In this document: positions 1-8,332 of the stretch, one piece after another | Layout of the letters: the number at the start of each line of letters is the position of its first letter | Position numbering within the stretch: position 1 is the first letter of the stretch | Source: an uncultured Bacilli bacterium | GTDB lineage: Bacteria; Bacillota_I; Bacilli_A; RF39; UBA660 | Direction: 5' to 3' | NCBI GenBank assembly: GCA_944332105.1 | Contig: CALVJI010000001.1 | Coordinates: 1-36,525 of the forward strand | Length of the DNA: 36,525 nucleotides | Made by a program: the position numbers and the translations under genes | Notes under the pieces: generated by a model | Told to the model about the DNA's origin: nothing | The model's database searches: none | What the model saw: the letters and a program-made list of their open reading frames with translations, nothing else

Positions 1-43
1 TACTTTAGAAGAGATTTTAGCCTTTAAAAAAGATAGTGAGTGA
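1..43 (+). CDS. 3' end of a gene truncated by the window edge (possible transposase)
   Basis: An open frame enters from the left edge and stops at TGA 41-43; the last 13 residues read TLEEILAFKKDSE. The same C-terminus, with one substitution (F to L), enters from the right edge on the minus strand at 36482-36525. Two near-identical copies of a gene end plus its downstream DNA point to a repeated gene. An insertion-sequence transposase is the simplest guess, but the visible residues are too few to name a family. Confidence 0.5.
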   Translation, partial: TLEEILAFKKDSE

Positions 44-76
44 TCACTACTTTTTCAAGTGGCTGTGAATTGTAAC
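2..76. repeat. Left copy of a 75-bp inverted repeat found at both window ends
   Basis: Positions 2-76 match the reverse complement of 36449-36523 at 74 of 75 bases; the only difference is at the TTT/TTA codon. The match ends abruptly at 76, where the sequence reads GGCTGTGAATTGTAAC (61-76), as expected at the end of a mobile element. The repeat holds the end of a gene, its terminator and about 20 further bases. Confidence 0.85.
27..55 (+). terminator. Intrinsic terminator inside the end repeat
   Basis: TAGTGA (34-39) pairs with TCACTA (44-49) around a GTGA tetraloop; the stem is extended by an A-run with G32 against C50 and T51-55. The stop codon of the truncated gene lies in the loop and stem. 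The copy at the right end has the same hairpin. Confidence 0.6.
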
Positions 77-141
77 AGAAAATTATAGAAAAAAGTAGGA
101 AAATGGTGTAGAATATATAGCCAATAACAAGGAGTGATTAA

Positions 142-678
142 ATGATATATTCTGAGATTCCTAGAGACTACTTTTTCCGTGAATTTCAAAAAAACTATGA
201 TAAAATTGTTCGGAATGAAATGAAAGAAGAATTTGACGTTTCATGGATACAAAATTTTAAACACGAAAAATTAAAGTGGATAGATACTGCTCTTTGGGAA
301 ACATGTATTGACTATATAAGTCTTGCCGAGATATTTCCGGATGAACTTCCAGAAAAAGGATTAGATTTCGCAGCTTATTTACTTAATGAAAAAGCTGATA
401 AATCACTTAAAACAAGTTTTGAACACTCTATGGTATTAATGAGTTCCATGTATTTAGCAAGTGTAGAAGCTGGATTTCCTTTAATTTACGTCATCACAAA
501 TAATTCTCTTTCTCCAGTATGTGATATATGGATGGATCAAGAACAAAACGTAAAAAGAATAAATATGATCAATATGGATTTAAAAGATCGCACTCAAACA
601 CTTCTTCGTTTATGTCTAATGATTCAAAACAAAACTCAAGGCCCAATTCCATTTATCCGTATGCGTAATAAAAAATAA
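142..678 (+). CDS. Hypothetical protein, 178 aa
   Basis: I do not recognise this family. It starts at ATG 142 behind a good ribosome binding site (AAGGAGTG, 130-137). There is no signal peptide and no convincing membrane segment. The composition is that of a soluble cytoplasmic protein, acidic and aromatic-rich in the first half, with a more hydrophobic stretch around residues 95-120 that probably forms a buried helix and strand. It ends in a basic tail (MRNKK). The next gene, exoA, follows after 15 bases with a strong binding site of its own, so the two are probably cotranscribed. That does not prove a DNA-repair role. Confidence 0.7.
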   Translation: MIYSEIPRDYFFREFQKNYDKIVRNEMKEEFDVSWIQNFKHEKLKWIDTALWETCIDYISLAEIFPDELPEKGLDFAAYLLNEKADKSLKTSFEHSMVLMSSMYLASVEAGFPLIYVITNNSLSPVCDIWMDQEQNVKRINMINMDLKDRTQTLLRLCLMIQNKTQGPIPFIRMRNKK

Positions 679-693
679 TAAAGGAGGTTGAAA

Positions 694-1452
694 ATGCAAA
701 TAGTTTCTTGGAATGTAGCTGGTATTCGTGCCTGTATAAAGAAAGGCTTTATTACTTTCTTCAATGAAATAAATGCAGATGTTTTCTGCGTACAAGAAGT
801 AAAAGCGCTAAAAGAGCAAATCGAATTTTTACCAGAAGGTTACGAACTTTATGCTTATCCTGCTGTTCGTAAAGGTTATTCGGGTACACTTATTTATACA
901 AAAATAAAACCCTTATCTGTAAAATATGGGATTGGTGACTCAGAATATGATGATGAAGGTCGTAATATCACTTTAGAATTTGCCGATTTTTATTTAGTAA
1001 ATTGCTATGTACCAAATGTTAAAAGAACTTTAGAAAGAATGGCTTCAAGAATGCGCTATGAAGAATTGTTCTTAAATTATATTGAAGAGTTAAAACAAAT
1101 AAAACCTGTTATTTTTTGTGGAGACTTAAACGTTGCTCATGAAGAAATTGATATTAAAAATGCAAAAGCAAATATTGGTAATGCTGGTTTTACTTATGAG
1201 GAGCGCGATAAACTAACCAATTTACTCGCACATGGCTTTACAGATACCTTTAGATATTTCTATCCTGAAAAAACAGATGCGTATACATGGTGGAGCTATA
1301 TGAAAGATGTTCGTGCCAAAAATATTGGCTGGCGCATTGATTACTTTATTGTTTCGAATGACTTCTTACCTTATTTAAAAGACAGTATAATTTATAAAGA
1401 TATTTATGGCAGCGATCATTGCCCAATTGGCTTAATACTAAAAGATAAATGA
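694..1452 (+). CDS. exoA: Exodeoxyribonuclease III (AP endonuclease)
   Basis: ExoIII-type Mg2+-dependent AP endonuclease and 3'-5' exonuclease of base-excision repair, cytoplasmic. All hallmark motifs of the EEP-fold family are present in this 252-aa protein: SWNVAG with N7, QEVK with E35, GDLN with D144 and N146, WWSYM near 199-203, R214/D217 in GWRIDY, and the terminal SDHCPI with catalytic D241 and H242. Length is normal for the family. I place the start at ATG 694. An in-frame TTG at 688 touches the AAGGAGG site (681-687), too close to be used. The gene is followed by a strong terminator. Confidence 0.95.
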   Translation: MQIVSWNVAGIRACIKKGFITFFNEINADVFCVQEVKALKEQIEFLPEGYELYAYPAVRKGYSGTLIYTKIKPLSVKYGIGDSEYDDEGRNITLEFADFYLVNCYVPNVKRTLERMASRMRYEELFLNYIEELKQIKPVIFCGDLNVAHEEIDIKNAKANIGNAGFTYEERDKLTNLLAHGFTDTFRYFYPEKTDAYTWWSYMKDVRAKNIGWRIDYFIVSNDFLPYLKDSIIYKDIYGSDHCPIGLILKDK

Positions 1453-1492
1453 TTTTGTTTTTAGTAACATTTTAATGAATAATAACCTTGTG

Positions 1493-1515
1493 AACAAGAG
1501 AAATCTTGTTTTTTT
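1493..1515 (+). terminator. Rho-independent terminator after exoA
   Basis: AACAAGA (1493-1499) pairs with TCTTGTT (1504-1510) around a GAAA tetraloop and runs into eight T. It separates exoA from prfB. Confidence 0.85.
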
Positions 1516-1566
1516 ACATTTTCAATGATATTCTATTCTTAGAGTTAAGGAAGAGGAGAAAAGAAA

Positions 1567-2653
1567 ATGAGTCCAAATGAACTTATCAACATTTTAAAAA
1601 ATTATCAAATAAGAGTCGAAGAACTTGGGAGGTCACTTTGACATAGAATCAAAGCAAAAAAGAATCGAGAAATTAGAACAAGAGACTCTTAAAGAAGATT
1701 TTTGGCAAGACATAAAAAAATCAAATGAGGTAAACAAAGAGTTATCTTCATTAAAAAAAATCACTTCTAAGCTTGCTAAGTTAACAACTGAAATAAAGGA
1801 TAACATAGAATTAATACCTTTACTAAATAATGAAGAATTATCCACGGTAGAAGATGAGTTATCCACAATTGAAAAAGAAATAAATGATTTAGAACTTGAT
1901 ACCCTATTAAATGGAGAATATGATAATTTAAATTGTTATTTAGAAATCCATCCTGGAGCAGGTGGGACAGAATCTTGCGATTGGGCAAGCATGCTCTTAC
2001 GAATGTATAAAATGTTTTGTGAAAAAAACGGATTTACTTATGAAGTGGTAGAAGAACAAGCCGGTGAAGAAGCTGGAATTAAAAGTGCCACTCTCTATAT
2101 AAAGGGAGAATATGCCTATGGTTATTTAAAAAATGAAAAGGGCGTTCATCGTCTAGTTCGTATTTCTCCCTTTGATGCAGGTAGAAGAAGACATACTTCC
2201 TTTGCATCTGTTTCGGTAACACCTGAATACAATACGGATATTTCCATTGATATAAAAGAAAGTGATTTAAAAATAGATGTCTATCATTCCAGTGGTGCCG
2301 GCGGTCAATCCGTAAATACTGCAAATTCGGCCGTTCGTATTACCCATTTACCAACAAAAATTGTAGTGACATGCCAAAATGAACGTAGCCAACTAAAAAA
2401 TAAAGAACAAGCTATGAAAATTTTAAAAAATAAAATTTACCAACAAGAACTAGAAAAAAAAGAAGCTGAACTTCATGCTTTAAAAGGCGAAAATGTCGAT
2501 ATTAATTTTGGCAGTCAAATTCGCAACTATGTATTAGAACCTTACAAATTAGTAAAAGATATACGCGTAAATTATGAAACAAGTAACACGGATAAAATAT
2601 TAAATGGTGATTTAAAAGAATTAATTGAAGCTTTATTAAAAAAGAAGGAATAA
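1567..2653 (+). CDS. prfB: Peptide chain release factor 2, with programmed +1 frameshift
   Basis: RF2 reads UAA and UGA and releases the finished peptide from the ribosome. The gene is split between two frames. ATG 1567, behind GAGGAG (1553-1558), encodes 24 residues ending in ...LGRSL, then meets TGA at 1639-1641. The site reads CTT TGA C, preceded by an internal Shine-Dalgarno GGGAGG (1627-1632), exactly the arrangement of RF2 autoregulation. Skipping T1639 continues in the next frame from GAC 1640 to the stop at 2653. The product, join(1567..1638,1640..2653), is 361 aa, normal for RF2. Stop-codon recognition motif SPF is at 200-202 and the catalytic GGQ at 245-247. The YitT gene follows one base after the stop. 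Confidence 0.97.
1627..1642 (+). promoter_or_regulatory. RF2 +1 frameshift site
   Basis: The elements are GGGAGG, a three-base spacer, CTT, TGA, then C. When RF2 is scarce the ribosome pauses at UGA and slips forward one base, which makes more RF2. This follows the well-characterised bacterial prfB mechanism and is directly visible here. Confidence 0.95.
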
Positions 2654-2654
2654 T

Positions 2655-3536
2655 ATGACTAGAAAAATAAAAAAGTATTTGCAAATTATTGTCGGAATTT
2701 TTATAACAGCTACTGTTTATAATCTTTTTTTAGCGCCCTACAACTTAGTAAATGGTGATGTTAGTGGTCTTGCAATTATAGCTCGACGTTTTTTCTATAT
2801 CAATGAAAGTGTATTTATTTTAGTTGGAAATTTATTAATTCTATTATTAAGCTTTTACTTTTTAGATTGGCCTAAAACTAAGCATAGCATCTTAGGATCC
2901 TTACTTTTTCCTCTTTGTGTTTACCTAACAGCTGACATTAAAAACTTTATTGTCATAACCGACTTAGATCCTCTACTCGTCGCGATTATTGGCGGGGCTT
3001 TAAATGGCTTTGGCAATGGCTTAATTTTTCAGAATGATTACACTACTGGTGGAACAGATATTCTCGAACAACTTTTAGTAAAATTTGCTAAGATGCCTTT
3101 TAGTAAAGCGATTATTTATATAGATGGAGCCATCATTGTCTTGAGTGGATTAGTTTACGGTATGGAAACTTTGCTATATTCTTTGATTGTTTTAATATTA
3201 TCGAGCGAATTAACACATCGAACTATGTTTAAAATAAATCGCCATCAATTATTATTTGTTCAATCAAAAAAGATAAATAAAATTAAAGAATATTTACAAA
3301 CACAATATGTTTATGACGTGACGTTATTAAATACAATAGGCGGTTATACCCAAAAGAAAAGAAAAACTCTTTTCTGTGCTGTTGAAAAAAAAGACTGTTA
3401 TCCTATTAAAGAAGGAATTCTTCTCATTGATCCCCATGCTTTTATCACATTTGTTAAAGCTTACGAAACGCAAAATGGCAATCATACGCTAAGGCATAAT
3501 CAAGAAAAATTAACACTCGACGAGGATAAGTGCTAA
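2655..3536 (+). CDS. YitT family membrane protein (DUF161/DUF2179)
   Basis: A 293-aa protein with about five or six hydrophobic helices in the first 190 residues, then a soluble C-terminal domain of about 90 residues. The layout matches the YitT family: an N-terminal membrane part with the signature FLAPYNLVNGDVSGLA near 25-40 and NDYTTGGTDILEQ near 127-139, then a DUF2179-like domain. The transported or sensed molecule is not known for this family. It starts at ATG 2655, one base after prfB, with AAGAAGGA inside the prfB end as binding site, so it is cotranscribed with prfB. A second, divergent YitT gene lies at 32679-33572. Confidence 0.88.
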   Translation: MTRKIKKYLQIIVGIFITATVYNLFLAPYNLVNGDVSGLAIIARRFFYINESVFILVGNLLILLLSFYFLDWPKTKHSILGSLLFPLCVYLTADIKNFIVITDLDPLLVAIIGGALNGFGNGLIFQNDYTTGGTDILEQLLVKFAKMPFSKAIIYIDGAIIVLSGLVYGMETLLYSLIVLILSSELTHRTMFKINRHQLLFVQSKKINKIKEYLQTQYVYDVTLLNTIGGYTQKKRKTLFCAVEKKDCYPIKEGILLIDPHAFITFVKAYETQNGNHTLRHNQEKLTLDEDKC

Positions 3537-3543
3537 AAAACCC

Positions 3544-3572
3544 TTGAAAAATACCAAAGAATTTAGTAAAAT
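3544..3572 (+). promoter_or_regulatory. Sigma-A type promoter for tilS-ftsH
   Basis: TTGAAA (3544-3549), a 17-base spacer, TAAAAT (3567-3572). It lies just after the YitT stop codon and 27 bases before the tilS start. Confidence 0.7.
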
Positions 3573-3598
3573 AACATATGATTTCTTTAGGAGTGATT

Positions 3599-4924
3599 AT
3601 GAAAGAAATAAAAAAATATTTACAATCGCGAATTACTGACAAAGATACTTGTGTTCTTGCTCTATCAGGTGGCCCAGATTCAATGTGTTTATTATCTTTA
3701 TTAGAAGAAATAAACGCACATATCATCTGTGTTCATATTAATCATAATACAAGAGCTGCTTGTATAGAAGAATATGCCTTCATAAAAAAATATGTAGAGC
3801 AAAAAAAGATTCCTCTTGTCTATCATAAAATTGAAGAATATACAAAAGGAAAATTTACAGAGGAAGAAGCACGAGAAATACGTTATCAAAAATTATTATC
3901 AGTCGCGAATGAATATCATGCAAAATACATTTTAACAGCTCATCATGCAGATGATTTAACAGAGACTATTATAATGCGCTTACTAAGAGGAAGCACCCTC
4001 GAAGGTTATGCTGGCTTTAAAAAAGAAACGACTTATCAAGGCCACATAATTTTAAGGCCGTTCATTTCCAAAAAAAAGCAGGAAATTTATGCATATTTAA
4101 AAGCAAATGAAATACCATATATAGAAGATGAAAGTAATAAAAGTGATGACTACGAAAGAAATCGTATTCGTCACCATATATTGCCGCTTTTAGAACGAGA
4201 AAACGATAAATATCCAACAAAGATTCTTCAATTTAGTAATACTCTTCTAAAAAAAGCAACATTACTTAAAGAAATCATGGATGATGAAAGGAAAAAGATT
4301 GAAGAAAATGGCAAAATAAATGTATCTTTATTTAAAAAACTATCTCCTTTAATGCAAGAGTCATACGTTGAATATTATTTACAAGATGTATATCAAGAGA
4401 ATCTAAAAAAAATTACCTTAAAACATCAAAGATTATTTCTTAAAAGTATTGAGAATAAAGAAACTAGGTTAATTTTAGATTTTCCAGGGGGTTATCAGTT
4501 AGTAAAAGAAAATGGATATATTTATTTAGCCAAAAAGAAAGAAAGCGTATCTTATTGTATAAAATGTGAGGATATGAACATCTTACCTAATGGGATACTA
4601 AAAAAAATAGAAAATTACGAGGAGAAAAGTAATTATGAAATTCATTTGAATTCTCAAGAAATCGCTTTACCTTTATATATTACTACCAGAAAAAATGGCA
4701 TGAAAATGGCTACCAAAAATTTAAATGGTCATCAAAAAATCAGTGATATCTTAACAAATAGTAAAATAAAAGGCTCAAAAAAAGATGAAATTCCTATTCT
4801 GGTTGACAGTAAAGGCGAGGTTTTATGGGTTTTAGGTATCAAGAAATCAAAATATGATTTAGAAAAAGATAAAAACTATGATATAATATACAAGTATATT
4901 GAAAGAAAGGAAAAAACAATATGA
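3599..4924 (+). CDS. tilS: tRNA(Ile)-lysidine synthase
   Basis: TilS ligates lysine to C34 of the CAU-anticodon isoleucine tRNA, changing its reading from AUG to AUA. It is essential in most bacteria. The 441-aa protein has the PP-loop ATP motif SGGPDS at 23-28, the VHINHN and TAHHADDLTETIIMRLLRG segments of the N-terminal N-type ATPase domain, and a TilS C-terminal domain (about 355-430, with the family's hydrophobic LVDSKGEVLWVLG segment). I prefer ATG 3599, preceded by TAGGAGTG, over the in-frame ATG 3578, which has no binding site. The stop overlaps the ftsH start by four bases (ATGA), the same tilS-ftsH pairing as in Bacillus (there separated by hprT). Confidence 0.95.
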   Translation: MKEIKKYLQSRITDKDTCVLALSGGPDSMCLLSLLEEINAHIICVHINHNTRAACIEEYAFIKKYVEQKKIPLVYHKIEEYTKGKFTEEEAREIRYQKLLSVANEYHAKYILTAHHADDLTETIIMRLLRGSTLEGYAGFKKETTYQGHIILRPFISKKKQEIYAYLKANEIPYIEDESNKSDDYERNRIRHHILPLLERENDKYPTKILQFSNTLLKKATLLKEIMDDERKKIEENGKINVSLFKKLSPLMQESYVEYYLQDVYQENLKKITLKHQRLFLKSIENKETRLILDFPGGYQLVKENGYIYLAKKKESVSYCIKCEDMNILPNGILKKIENYEEKSNYEIHLNSQEIALPLYITTRKNGMKMATKNLNGHQKISDILTNSKIKGSKKDEIPILVDSKGEVLWVLGIKKSKYDLEKDKNYDIIYKYIERKEKTI

Positions 4925-6915
4925 GAAAAACAAATCAAAATGCTATGCGCAATTTATTTCCTTATTTGATTTTAGTCATTGTAATATTTGTTGTTTTAAG
5001 CGTTCTAAATTTAGGACGGACGATTACAAACAACTTAACAACCGGCGAATTAATGAGTGAAATAGAAAATAAAAATGTGACAGAAATTACCATAACACCT
5101 AGTAGTGAAGAAAGTGTTTATTATATTGATGGTAAATTATCTACATATAAAGAAAATGAAACCTTTCGCGCTACTGTTGTGGAAGCAGAATTAGATAATA
5201 TTATTAAGTATGCTGAATCAGCTGATCTAAAGGTATATGAGACGAATCCAGATCCAGGTACAATCTCATGGGTATATATTTTAATAAATATTGTACCACT
5301 AATCATTTTAGTCGGCGCTACTTACTTCATTTTTGTTAAAATGGCAAACAGTAATAAAGGATCTATGGACTTTGGTAAAAGTCGTGCGAAACTATCAAGT
5401 GATGGTGGCAAAGTTCGTTTTAGTGATGTTGCAGGCTTAAAAGAAGAAAAAGAAGAAGTTTCAGAATTAATTGATTTCTTAAAAAATCCTAAAAAATTCC
5501 AACGTTTAGGCGCTCGTATTCCAAAAGGTGTCTTACTAGTAGGCCCTCCTGGAACAGGTAAAACTTTATTAGCAAAAGCTGTAGCTGGTGAAGCAAACGT
5601 ACCATTCTACTTTATCAGTGGTTCAGATTTCGTTGAATTATTCGTTGGTGTCGGTGCTAGCCGTGTTCGAGACATGTTTAAAGAAGCCAAACGAAATGCA
5701 CCATGTTTAATATTTATCGATGAAATTGATGCAGTTGGACGTCAAAGAGGTTCAGGCATTGGTGGAGGACATGATGAAAGAGAACAAACACTTAACCAAT
5801 TGTTAACAGAAATGGATGGCTTTGGTGCAAATGAAGGAATTATTATCATTGCCGCGACGAACCGCCCAGATGTTCTAGATCCAGCTTTACTACGACCAGG
5901 ACGTTTTGATCGTCAAGTAACAGTTAATCTTCCAGATACTGAAGAAAGAGAAGCAATTTTAAAAGTTCATTCTAAAAATAAAATTTTAGCTAACAATGTT
6001 AACCTAAAAAGTATTAGTCAAAGAACTTCAGGTTTCTCTGGAGCTGATTTGGAAAACTTAATGAATGAAGCAGCCCTTCTTGCTGTTCGTAAAAATGAGG
6101 CAGCTATTACTCTTCAAGATATTGATGAAGCGACCGATCGCGTATTAATGGGACCAGCTAAAACTTCTAGAAAAGTTAGCGATGATGTTAAATGGTTAAC
6201 TGCAGTTCATGAATCTGGTCACGCTGTATTAGGCTTAAAATTAAAAGATGCAATGGAAGTTCAAAAAATCACGATTGTACCAAGAGGTATGGCTGGTGGT
6301 TACACAGCTTATACACCTAAAGAAGATAACATTACAAGATATACAAGAAATGAGATGATCGCGATTATTACTTCTACTCTAGGTGGTCGTGCAGCTGAAG
6401 AATTATTCCTAGATGATATAACTACTGGAGCTAGTGATGACTTTAAACGTTCGACTGAACTAGCTAGAAGCATGGTAACTGAATATGGTATGAGTGATCT
6501 AGGACCAATTCGTTACGAAGCAAATTCTGGTGATAATGTATTCTTAGGTCGTGATTATAATAAAACGAAAAATTACTCTGATAAAGTTGCTTTAGAGATC
6601 GATCAAGAAGCGCGTAAAATTATTATGAATTGTTATGAAAATGCCAAGAAAATATTAAAAGAAAATAAAGATTTAGTTATGTTATTAAGTCATACATTAA
6701 TTGAAAGAGAAACTATTACCAAAGAACAAATTGATGAATTAGTTCGGACTGGTAAAATTGAAGATGAAACTTTTGACATTAGTGATGAACCAACAATCAG
6801 TAAACTAAGAGAAGAAGCTAAAGCCATGAAAATAAAAGGTGCATCAAAAATGACTAAAGAGGAATTGGAACAAGCTTTAGAGGAAGCAGAAAAACAAAAA
6901 AATAACGAAGAATAA
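4921..6915 (+). CDS. ftsH: ATP-dependent zinc metalloprotease FtsH
   Basis: Membrane-anchored AAA+ protease that extracts and degrades membrane and short-lived cytosolic proteins. The 664-aa order is: membrane helix about 11-31, extracytoplasmic domain, second helix about 117-140, AAA domain with Walker A GPPGTGKT (208-215), Walker B FIDEID (D267/E268) and the RPGRFDRQ second-region-of-homology segment, then the peptidase domain with zinc motif HESGH (430-434; most FtsH read HEAGH) and DITTGASDD. After the peptidase domain come about 40 residues with a motif resembling SAP/HeH/Rho-N modules: K-LREEAKAMKIKGASKMTK followed by EELEQAL. This is unusual for FtsH. It shares four bases with tilS and ends in a terminator. 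Confidence 0.97.
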   Translation: MRKTNQNAMRNLFPYLILVIVIFVVLSVLNLGRTITNNLTTGELMSEIENKNVTEITITPSSEESVYYIDGKLSTYKENETFRATVVEAELDNIIKYAESADLKVYETNPDPGTISWVYILINIVPLIILVGATYFIFVKMANSNKGSMDFGKSRAKLSSDGGKVRFSDVAGLKEEKEEVSELIDFLKNPKKFQRLGARIPKGVLLVGPPGTGKTLLAKAVAGEANVPFYFISGSDFVELFVGVGASRVRDMFKEAKRNAPCLIFIDEIDAVGRQRGSGIGGGHDEREQTLNQLLTEMDGFGANEGIIIIAATNRPDVLDPALLRPGRFDRQVTVNLPDTEEREAILKVHSKNKILANNVNLKSISQRTSGFSGADLENLMNEAALLAVRKNEAAITLQDIDEATDRVLMGPAKTSRKVSDDVKWLTAVHESGHAVLGLKLKDAMEVQKITIVPRGMAGGYTAYTPKEDNITRYTRNEMIAIITSTLGGRAAEELFLDDITTGASDDFKRSTELARSMVTEYGMSDLGPIRYEANSGDNVFLGRDYNKTKNYSDKVALEIDQEARKIIMNCYENAKKILKENKDLVMLLSHTLIERETITKEQIDELVRTGKIEDETFDISDEPTISKLREEAKAMKIKGASKMTKEELEQALEEAEKQKNNEE

Positions 6916-6944
6916 AGAAAGAGAAAAAAAATCTTTCTTTTTTT
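6914..6944 (+). terminator. Terminator after ftsH
   Basis: AAAGAAAGA (6914-6922) pairs with TCTTTCTTT (6932-6940) and runs into T. The stem is A/T-rich but perfect over nine pairs. Confidence 0.75.
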
Positions 6945-7056
6945 AATTTTGCAAATTTTAAAAATCTGCAAAAAAAGTTATACAAATTTTATTAAAAGGT
7001 TATTACAAAATGAATTTTCTGTATTTTTTAACTTAAAATTCCCTGAAATTAGCGAT

Positions 7057-7085
7057 TTGCAATGGTCAAAAACTTGTGATACCAT
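7057..7085 (+). promoter_or_regulatory. Promoter upstream of the 131-aa gene
   Basis: TTGCAA (7057-7062), 17 bases, TACCAT (7080-7085), 20 bases before ATG 7106. Confidence 0.5.
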
Positions 7086-7105
7086 GCCGTTTGAAAGGAG
7101 AAAAA

Positions 7106-7501
7106 ATGAAAAAATATCAAATAACATATTGCTTAGACGGCGAAGTTTTATTTAAAACAAAGAATAATTCAGGTTATCAGTTAGTAGCTAACTTTTTAAG
7201 TGCTAATACGAAAGGCGATTGCATAAAATGTTTACAAATTGGCAAAGTTTGTTACTATGAAATCAATATGGAAAAGGCGATTCAAGTAATTAAGCAAAAA
7301 AAGCAGTATGACTACAATGAACTTGAAAGATATCTATTATCCTTTATTGAAGCATTTCTTGCTAATACAGCAGATGAGCTAATGACGTATCTTTCAAATA
7401 CAAATAGTTATACGAAAAAAGAGCTAGCAGATATTGAATTAGAATTTGAAAGAAAGAAAAAAAGAATAAAATTTAAGCAGAAAAAGTTTAAAACGGCATA
7501 A
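7106..7501 (+). CDS. Hypothetical protein, 131 aa
   Basis: Family not recognised. ATG 7106 is chosen because it sits behind GAAAGGAG (7093-7100); an in-frame extension to 7076 would swallow this site. The first half is mixed alpha/beta with two cysteines at GDCIKC. The second half is helical, and the last 35 residues form a very basic, Lys-rich helix (ELEFERKKKRIKFKQKKFK) that could bind nucleic acid or acidic membrane surfaces. There is no signal peptide. The parA promoter lies at its 3' end, so it is probably expressed apart from the partition operon, though read-through is possible. Confidence 0.7.
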   Translation: MKKYQITYCLDGEVLFKTKNNSGYQLVANFLSANTKGDCIKCLQIGKVCYYEINMEKAIQVIKQKKQYDYNELERYLLSFIEAFLANTADELMTYLSNTNSYTKKELADIELEFERKKKRIKFKQKKFKTA

Positions 7502-7515
7502 CTTTATGTTAAAAT
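7487..7515 (+). promoter_or_regulatory. Extended -10 promoter for the parA operon
   Basis: TTTAAA (7487-7492), 17 bases, TAAAAT (7510-7515) with a TG one base upstream (7507-7508). It overlaps the last codons of the 131-aa gene. Confidence 0.6.
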
Positions 7516-7546
7516 GGTAATAGACTAGAAATTAAAAGGTGGTATT

Positions 7547-8332
7547 ATGGCAAAAGTTATTTCATTAGTAAATCAAAAAGGTGGGGTAGGAAAAACTACT
7601 ACAAGTATTAATCTTGCTGCAGCATTAGGAAAAGAAGGCAAAAAAACGCTTTTAATCGATTTGGACCCTCAAGGTAATGCTTCTAATGGCTTAGGTTTAA
7701 ACAACAATGATTTTGATAAAGACATTTATGATGTAATTACAGGTGTTTGTGAAATTAAAGAAGCAATTATTAAAACAAAGTTCCGTAATTTATCTATCAT
7801 TCCTGCAACGATTAATCTTGCTGGTGTTGATGTGGAATTTGTCAAAAAAATGTTAGAAGACAATACTTTTAGGCAAAACGAACAATTAAGAAATGCCATC
7901 GAAGAAATCAAAGAAAAATATGATTACATCATTATTGACTGTCAGCCTTCTTTAGGTATATCTACAATGAATGCATTAGTGGCAAGTGATTCTGTAATTA
8001 TTCCAGTGCAATGCGAATACTTTGCGCTTGAGGGAATTACTCAACTTCTAAATTCCATTATTTTAGTGCAATCAAATATGAATCCTGAACTGCGAATTGA
8101 AGGCGTGTTACTAACCATGTTAGATGGCCGTACAAATATTGGATTAGAAGTAATTGAAGAAGTTCGTAAATGCTTTAAGTCTAAAGTATTTAATACAATT
8201 ATTCCTCGTCTAGTCCGTTTAGTAGAAGCTCCATCTCATGGCAAACCAATTAGTGATTACGATCCAACTTCACGTGCTACACTCGCTTATCAAAACTTAG
8301 CAAAGGAAGTGATAAGTCGCAATGGAAACTAA
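7547..8332 (+). CDS. parA: Chromosome partitioning ATPase ParA/Soj
   Basis: Deviant-Walker ATPase that works with ParB in origin segregation and, in Bacillus, controls DnaA. The 261-aa protein has the KGGVGKTTT P-loop at 10-18 with the signature first lysine, the DLDPQGNAS switch segment near 39-47 and the DCQPSLG motif near 130. The start is ATG 7547 with AAAGGTGG upstream. parB begins inside its last codons (11-base overlap), typical for translational coupling. The gene order parA-parB-MscS-DUF951-ychF resembles the soj-spo0J region next to the Bacillus origin. Confidence 0.96.
   Translation: MAKVISLVNQKGGVGKTTTSINLAAALGKEGKKTLLIDLDPQGNASNGLGLNNNDFDKDIYDVITGVCEIKEAIIKTKFRNLSIIPATINLAGVDVEFVKKMLEDNTFRQNEQLRNAIEEIKEKYDYIIIDCQPSLGISTMNALVASDSVIIPVQCEYFALEGITQLLNSIILVQSNMNPELRIEGVLLTMLDGRTNIGLEVIEEVRKCFKSKVFNTIIPRLVRLVEAPSHGKPISDYDPTSRATLAYQNLAKEVISRNGN

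Noticed and set aside
6949..7155. 68-aa open frame on the plus strand
   Set aside because: Has no binding site, starts in the ftsH terminator tail and overlaps the start of the 131-aa gene, which has a good site.
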